The notes below the pieces were generated by a model. It saw nothing but the letters and a program-made list of their open reading frames with translations, was not told where the DNA came from and did no database searches. Both the position numbers and the translations under genes were made by a program. From Azorinus chamasolen (lineage: Eukaryota > Mollusca > Bivalvia > Cardiida > Solecurtidae): 64,000 bases of DNA. Where the stretch lies: assembly GCA_963576725.1 (NCBI GenBank), contig OY755240.1, forward strand, positions 15,120,378-15,184,377, written 5' to 3'. Positions 61,501 through 64,000 of the stretch are shown here, piece after piece; positions within the stretch are counted from its first letter, which is position 1; the number at the start of each line of letters is the position of its first letter.

Positions 61501-63277
61501 CATCTCCTGAATGAGCCGTCTGATCAGGAGCTGCTCTGTTCACTTATGAAATAATATACATCTGATTATATAGTCTTTGCCATTGTAAAAATATTCCTTA
61601 TTCAGTGTCATTATTAAATGTCAGCTAATTCATAGTCATTGCTTCATTCATGAAGTAAAGGGTTAAATTGTATGTATGACACTAGACTGTGAGAGAAATG
61701 CAAAAACGGTCTTTTTATCATTACTACACTTTTGTGAATACAGCATACTTACATTTACTTATTTAGAAAATAACGCTTTACTTCATAAACATTTCTACAC
61801 CTTTGCAAACAGAGTAGACCCAGATAAGACGGCTCCTATGGGATCCATCTAATCAGGGTCTGCCTGGTTGCTTACAAAATAATAAACTCATAGATGTCAT
61901 TATTATTGACATTAATATTCACAAAGTAGAGGGTTAATATCAAATTTAACCATTTGAATGCTGGACACGAGTGTACTGTCATTTGCAAACCGTGTAGGGC
62001 CAGATCAGAAGGCTCTGAGAGGAGTCATACTATCAGGGTCTGCTGTGTTTGTCAATCAAATTCATCTCACAAATTATTACCTTTCATTTCCAATGGACAC
62101 CTATAGCTATATACAGATGAGGCGTTTCCTGTTACAAATTCACTGTTGAAAGGCAGTTGCATACGGTTAATATCTAGATGCATTTGATGCATTGCAAAGT
62201 TGTCATTCCTGTCCTCCATGAATATTCAAATGAAAAATAATGACGATATGAATATTAATTAAATTCATTTTTTTTTTATTATAATAGCACAAGGAACAGA
62301 CATTTTAGGCCATGTCAGAAATTGTAGAATCATATTTAAATTATTCCATAAGCAAACGGAGCAGACCCTGATCTACTATGTTTGCAAAGGTATAGAAACA
62401 CATATTTATGGAGTGTAGGGTTAAAATGCATTCTATGGAGTAAAGGGTTGAATTCTCAGATTTCAAAGGCATCAAAATGTAAATATGTACACCTAAATAA
62501 GGGAGTCCTGCTTTATTGAACCACTTTTGAGAAATTACTTTTGTCTGCAAATATGTTATATGCAGAACCCATCTTAGGCAGCCGTTCATTTATCGAATAC
62601 AGGAATCTTAAAAAGTAGGTGGTTGCTTAATGCAGGGCAAAGTAATAGAGAAAGCTCCTATAGGAGTTTTTGACATTACCTCTGCCTGAATTAAGCTACC
62701 ACCTGCCTGACCATAATAAGATAATTTTTGATGGCTGCTTGAGACTGGTTCTACTGTATTCTATTGTTTTCAGATTATATTTTTCTTTTATCTCTTTAAA
62801 AAAAAAGCTGTGTCAAATTGTTTTGATCCCACTGAAATGCCCACCACTCTCCTCTCCCCCTGTTTCTACATGTGAAAAAAAACCCAATTAGATACCATTG
62901 TGATAACGTTAACCTGTAGCCTGCTGTGCAAATTATTTTTACAGAATTTTTCACCTACTCCATTTTCAAATTTCAAGCTATAATCAATTTGTCTGCCAAA
63001 ATGCAATAAGGGTGGTAAACAATTTGGATCCGGATGGGACTTCATCTGGATCCAAACTGTTTGCGTAGGTATTCACTCATCTGCCCATAGCAGGATAACC
63101 ATCAAATTAGACTGACAAAGTGACTAAGTTTGTCAGAATACTTTGGGCAATTTGATAAATCTCGGTTTTTGCACTTTAATTTGTTTAGTCTATCATGTTT
63201 TAGGATAAGGATGGTCAGGTTGTTGCCATCATTTCATTGGTTGATGATGAGGAAACACGAGCAATGTGGAACTATAA
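52450..63277 (+). CDS. D-hexose-6-phosphate mutarotase (glucose-6-phosphate 1-epimerase-like), 5' part (gene 3)
   Basis: Family enzymes interconvert alpha and beta anomers of glucose-6-phosphate in the cytosol. Five coding exons, 52450-52513, 56002-56053, 59799-59857, 61391-61470 and 63204-63277, join with phases 1, 2, 1, 0 and leave 2 bases at the last donor. They give 109 residues of an expected 270-300. Family signatures are visible: GATIISWIDRGEEVLF (residues 22-37), AIRGGIPLVFPNFGPW (49-64) with the Arg likely to bind phosphate, and GPQHGFARIKRW (67-78), whose His is the conserved active-site residue of the aldose-epimerase fold. Start: ATG at 52450 in GTTATGG, 16 bases into an exon that has its own acceptor, so an upstream non-coding exon is likely. 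The rest of the gene lies beyond the right edge. The introns hold MITEs and two tandem-repeat elements. Confidence 0.9.
52689..52938. mobile_element. TTAA MITE, family B, intron 1 of gene 3
   Basis: TTAACTCTTCGCTTGCTG to AGCAAGAGAAGGGTTAA, complete, with core GACAGCTCCTGCAGGAGCTGTC. Confidence 0.85.
53015..53181. mobile_element. TA-flanked MITE, family L, intron 1 of gene 3
   Basis: CAGTAAAACACTCTAAACTG to CCGGTTTAGAGAGGTTTTACTG with TA flanks. Left inner arm partly deleted; core CCCCTAGAGGAGCTTTCTGC. Confidence 0.75.
53326..53587. mobile_element. TTAA MITE, family A2, intron 1 of gene 3
   Basis: TTAAGCCTTTCTCTAATGAA to TATGGAGTAAAGGGTTA. Core GTGGCTTCTCTAGGAGCTAT. Confidence 0.7.
53629..55036 (+). 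mobile_element. Tandem-repeat element, ~152 bp units (pearl/Helentron-like)
   Basis: It opens with the imperfect palindrome TATGCCCCCAAAGGTGGGCATA, then a GTCCGTC microsatellite. A ~200 base insert with inverted ends ACTAGTCCCACAAG / CTTGTGGGACTAGT carries three 27-base repeats and TTAGGG repeats. A second GTCCGTC tract follows, then about seven units with starts (TCCGGTCTGT) near 53991, 54144, 54295, 54447 and 54598, period about 152. It closes with GGGGGCATTTGTCACGTG and CATCTCTTGTTT. Bivalve pearl and Helitron-derived elements have this head-microsatellite-core repeat layout; the assignment is inferred. The long + strand readings are repeat artefacts. Confidence 0.65.
55068..55316. mobile_element. 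TTAA MITE, family A, intron 1 of gene 3
   Basis: TTAACCTTTTCCTCATAC to AACAGGGAAAGGGTTAA; core GACGGCTCCTAGATGAGCAGTC. Confidence 0.8.
55313..55609. mobile_element. TTAA MITE, family A2 remnant split by family I
   Basis: It shares the TTAA with the preceding A element. The hairpin half GCAGACTCTGATCAGATGGC is on the left and the terminus TGGAGTAAAGTGTTAA lies right of the nested element. Confidence 0.65.
55423..55592. mobile_element. TTAA MITE, family I, nested
   Basis: TTAACTCTTTGCAAGCTAG to ATTGAAGAGTTAA. Core GACGCCGCATAATGCGGCGT between AGTTTGGATCCAG and CAGGATCCAAACT. Confidence 0.8.
55730..55936. mobile_element. TA-flanked MITE, family N, before gene 3 exon 2
   Basis: CAGTAGAATCTGTCTTAACTG to GACAGTTTCAACTG with TA flanks. 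Inner arms GATGGTTGCTTAATGCAG and its inverse; core GACAGCTCCAATAACAGCTTTC. It ends 65 bases before the exon. Confidence 0.65.
56002..56053 (+). CDS. Gene 3 coding exon 2
   Basis: Acceptor TTTTGTTTTAG, donor GTGTGT. It encodes (G)ATIISWIDRGEEVLFC and two bases of a Ser codon. Confidence 0.88.
56244..56495. mobile_element. TTAA MITE, family A, intron 2 of gene 3
   Basis: TTTACCCTTTCCCTGTTC to GATGGAAAGGGTTAA; core GAGGGCTCCTATAGGAGCCGTC. Confidence 0.8.
56704..59214 (+). mobile_element. Tandem-repeat element, ~155-165 bp units (pearl/Helentron-like)
   Basis: Head palindrome TATACGCCCACC / GGTGGTCGTATA, then GTCCGTCC and a (TTCG)n run to about 56855. About 12 units start GTTTGTCCGCTGTTTTCTGG and contain GAGTTATGGCCCTTGTCCTT. 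Units become more diverged after 58680. The tail is GTGGGCGTATTATGTACC and GCGGTACTCTTGTTA, ending like 55036. No coding capacity; the ERTN/FVRS-type readings come from the TTCG run. Confidence 0.65.
56750..56856. repeat. TTCG tetranucleotide microsatellite
   Basis: About 25 TTCG units with one TTTG interruption, preceded and followed by GTCCGTC. Confidence 0.95.
59286..59757. mobile_element. Family A/A2 element split by an A2 element
   Basis: Left piece TTAACCTTTTTCCTCATA with core GTGGCTCCAGTAGGAGTCAT; right piece AATATTCATGATATCATG and ATGAGAGAAAGGTTA. The intervening 59450-59699 is a separate copy. Confidence 0.6.
59450..59699. mobile_element. TTAA MITE, family A2, nested
   Basis: CTAACCCTTTCCCTGATGAA to AAGGGAAAAGGTTAA; core GACGGCTCCTATAGGAGCCGTC with arms GAAGACCCTGATCA / TGATCTGGGTCTAC. 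Confidence 0.8.
59799..59857 (+). CDS. Gene 3 coding exon 3
   Basis: Acceptor TTTCTTTGCAG, donor GTAAGT. It encodes KDAIFNNKKAIRGGIPLVF and completes the preceding Ser codon. Confidence 0.9.
59940..61360. repeat. Cluster of A2 TTAA elements, intron 3 of gene 3
   Basis: Copies or remnants at about 59945-60075, 60190-60612 (with a family D fragment, AACCATTGTGATAAATAGAG, inside), 60613-60760, 60774-61038 (core GATGGCTCCTATAGGAGTCATC) and 61113-61355 (core GATGACTCCTGTAGGAGCAGTC). Most have TTTACTCCAT or ATGGAGTAAA termini and the AATATTCATGATGTCATT interior. No gene is seen apart from flanking exons. Confidence 0.65.
61391..61470 (+). CDS. Gene 3 coding exon 4 (active-site His)
   Basis: Acceptor TATTTTCTAG, donor GTGAGA. 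After completing a Pro codon it encodes NFGPWSLGPQHGFARIKRWA and LESNDK, phase 0. Confidence 0.93.
61490..62450. repeat. Cluster of A2 remnants, intron 4 of gene 3
   Basis: Pieces at about 61495-61665, 61770-61936 (GACGGCTCCTATGGGATCCATC), 61950-62060 and 62206-62424 (hairpin core deleted, GCAGACCCTGATCTACTATG). Confidence 0.6.
62574..62762. mobile_element. TA-class MITE, family N
   Basis: CAGAACCCATCTTAGGCAGC to GAGACTGGTTCTACTG; inner arms GTAGGTGGTTGCTTAATGCA and its inverse; core GAAAGCTCCTATAGGAGTTTTT. Confidence 0.65.
62909..63105. mobile_element. TTAA MITE, family C, intron 4 of gene 3
   Basis: TTAACCTGTAGCCTGCTG to CCCATAGCAGGATAACC; short hairpin AATTTGGATCCGG / CTGGATCCAAACTG with core partly deleted. 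Confidence 0.7.
63204..63277 (+). CDS. Gene 3 coding exon 5 (last in window)
   Basis: Acceptor CATGTTTTAG, donor GTAGGT. It encodes DKDGQVVAIISLVDDEETRA and MWNY plus two bases of the next codon. Continuing past the donor would hit a stop at once. Confidence 0.87.
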
Positions 63278-63357
63278 GTAGGTACACATTTTTAACTCTT
63301 TGTATTAAAAATGAAGTAAAATTCAGTAAAACCTCCTAAACTGGATGTTACATTTTT

Positions 63358-64000
63358 AGCTCACCTGAGCATAGCTAAGGGTGAGCTTTTGGGATACTTG
63401 AATGTCCGTCGTGCGTCGTCAACAATTTGCTTGTGAACACTCTAGTGGTCACAATGGTAGTCCAATCTTCATGAAACCTGGTCATAATGAATGTCTTGAT
63501 GAAATCTTGGAAGAGTTCGAAAGTGGGTCAAGTTGGGTTAAAAACTAGGTCACTAGGTCAAATAGTACGAAAACCTTGTGAACCCTCTACAGGTCACATT
63601 TTTAGCCCAATTTTGATGAAACTTGGTCAGAATTATTGTCTTGATAAAATCTCAAAGTAGTTTGAAAAATGGGTTATGTGGGTAAAAAAACTAGGTCACT
63701 AGGTCAAACAGTAGAAAAACCTTGTGAACACTCTAGTGGTCACAATTTTAGTCCAATCTTCATGAAACTTGGTCAGAATGAATGTCTTGATAAAATCTTG
63801 TACGAGTTTGAAGGTCAAATAGTAGGAAAACCTTGTGAACCCTCTACAGGTCACATTTTAGCCCAATTTTGATGAAACTTGGTCAGAATTATTGCCTTGA
63901 TAAATTCTCGAAGGAGTTTGAAAAATGGGTTAAGTGGGGTAAAAAAATAGGTCACTAGGTCAAACAGTAGAAAAAGTTGAAAAACCTTGTGAACACTCTA
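63358..64000 (+). mobile_element. Tandem-repeat element, ~150 bp units, cut by the window edge
   Basis: Head palindrome AGCTCACCTGAGCATAGCTAAGGGTGAGCT (arms AGCTCACC / GGGTGAGCT), then GTCCGTCGTGCGTCGTC. Repeats follow with CCTTGTGAACACTCTAGTGG, ATGAAACTTGGTCAGAAT and AGGTCACTAGGTCAAACAG. The right end lies outside. Readings across it are repeat artefacts. Confidence 0.65.

Noticed and set aside
784..63105. CRISPR array
   Set aside because: The recurring palindromes are dispersed, not regularly spaced, lack spacers and lie in a genome with spliced genes.

Overview
The window looks like nuclear DNA of a mollusc, most likely a bivalve. Genes are split into small exons with GT/AG introns of 1-4 kb. 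The genes are Cys-loop ligand-gated channel subunits of the nicotinic receptor type and a D-hexose-6-phosphate mutarotase. The rest is crowded with short palindromic transposons, GTCC-type microsatellites and ~150 bp tandem repeats of the kind seen in bivalve genomes. Which bivalve cannot be decided from the sequence alone.

Three protein-coding genes are supported, all on the + strand. (1) 5734-10258 is the 3' part (three exons) of a nicotinic-type subunit; its first exons are not in the window. (2) 24092-36641 is a complete five-exon paralogue of 426 residues with signal peptide, Cys-loop and four membrane segments. All junction phases agree. (3) 52450-63277 is the first five coding exons (109 residues) of a glucose-6-phosphate 1-epimerase-like gene that runs off the right end. 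Genes 1 and 2 lie in a tandem segmental duplication (about 2.55-10.63 kb and 29.39-36.96 kb) that includes introns and some transposons.

Between the genes: 10.6-16 kb is transposon-rich. 16.5-20.5 kb is simple repeats plus a ~295 bp satellite interrupted by a 282 bp-period repeat. 21.6-22.2 kb is a large foldback. 26.3-27.5 kb is a decayed Penelope-like retroelement on the - strand. 37-48.7 kb holds foldbacks, tRNA-like sequences and two LINE 3' tails. 48.7-63 kb is packed with small palindromic elements inside and before the mutarotase gene. Two large tandem-repeat elements are at 53.6-55.0 and 56.7-59.2 kb, and a third begins at 63.36 kb.

The dominant feature is a community of several dozen non-autonomous palindromic elements in two target-site classes. 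One class is flanked by TTAA with ends starting CCC/CCT (piggyBac-like; families here called A, A2, B, C, D, E, H, I). The other is flanked by TA with ends starting CAG (pogo/Tigger-like; families F, J, K, L, M, N). Members of both classes carry the central motif GCTCCTATAGGAGC. Several TTAA families also keep the same mismatch inside their hairpin arms. Comparing the two channel loci gives an empty and a filled site for one insertion. Family names are mine, for use within this report.
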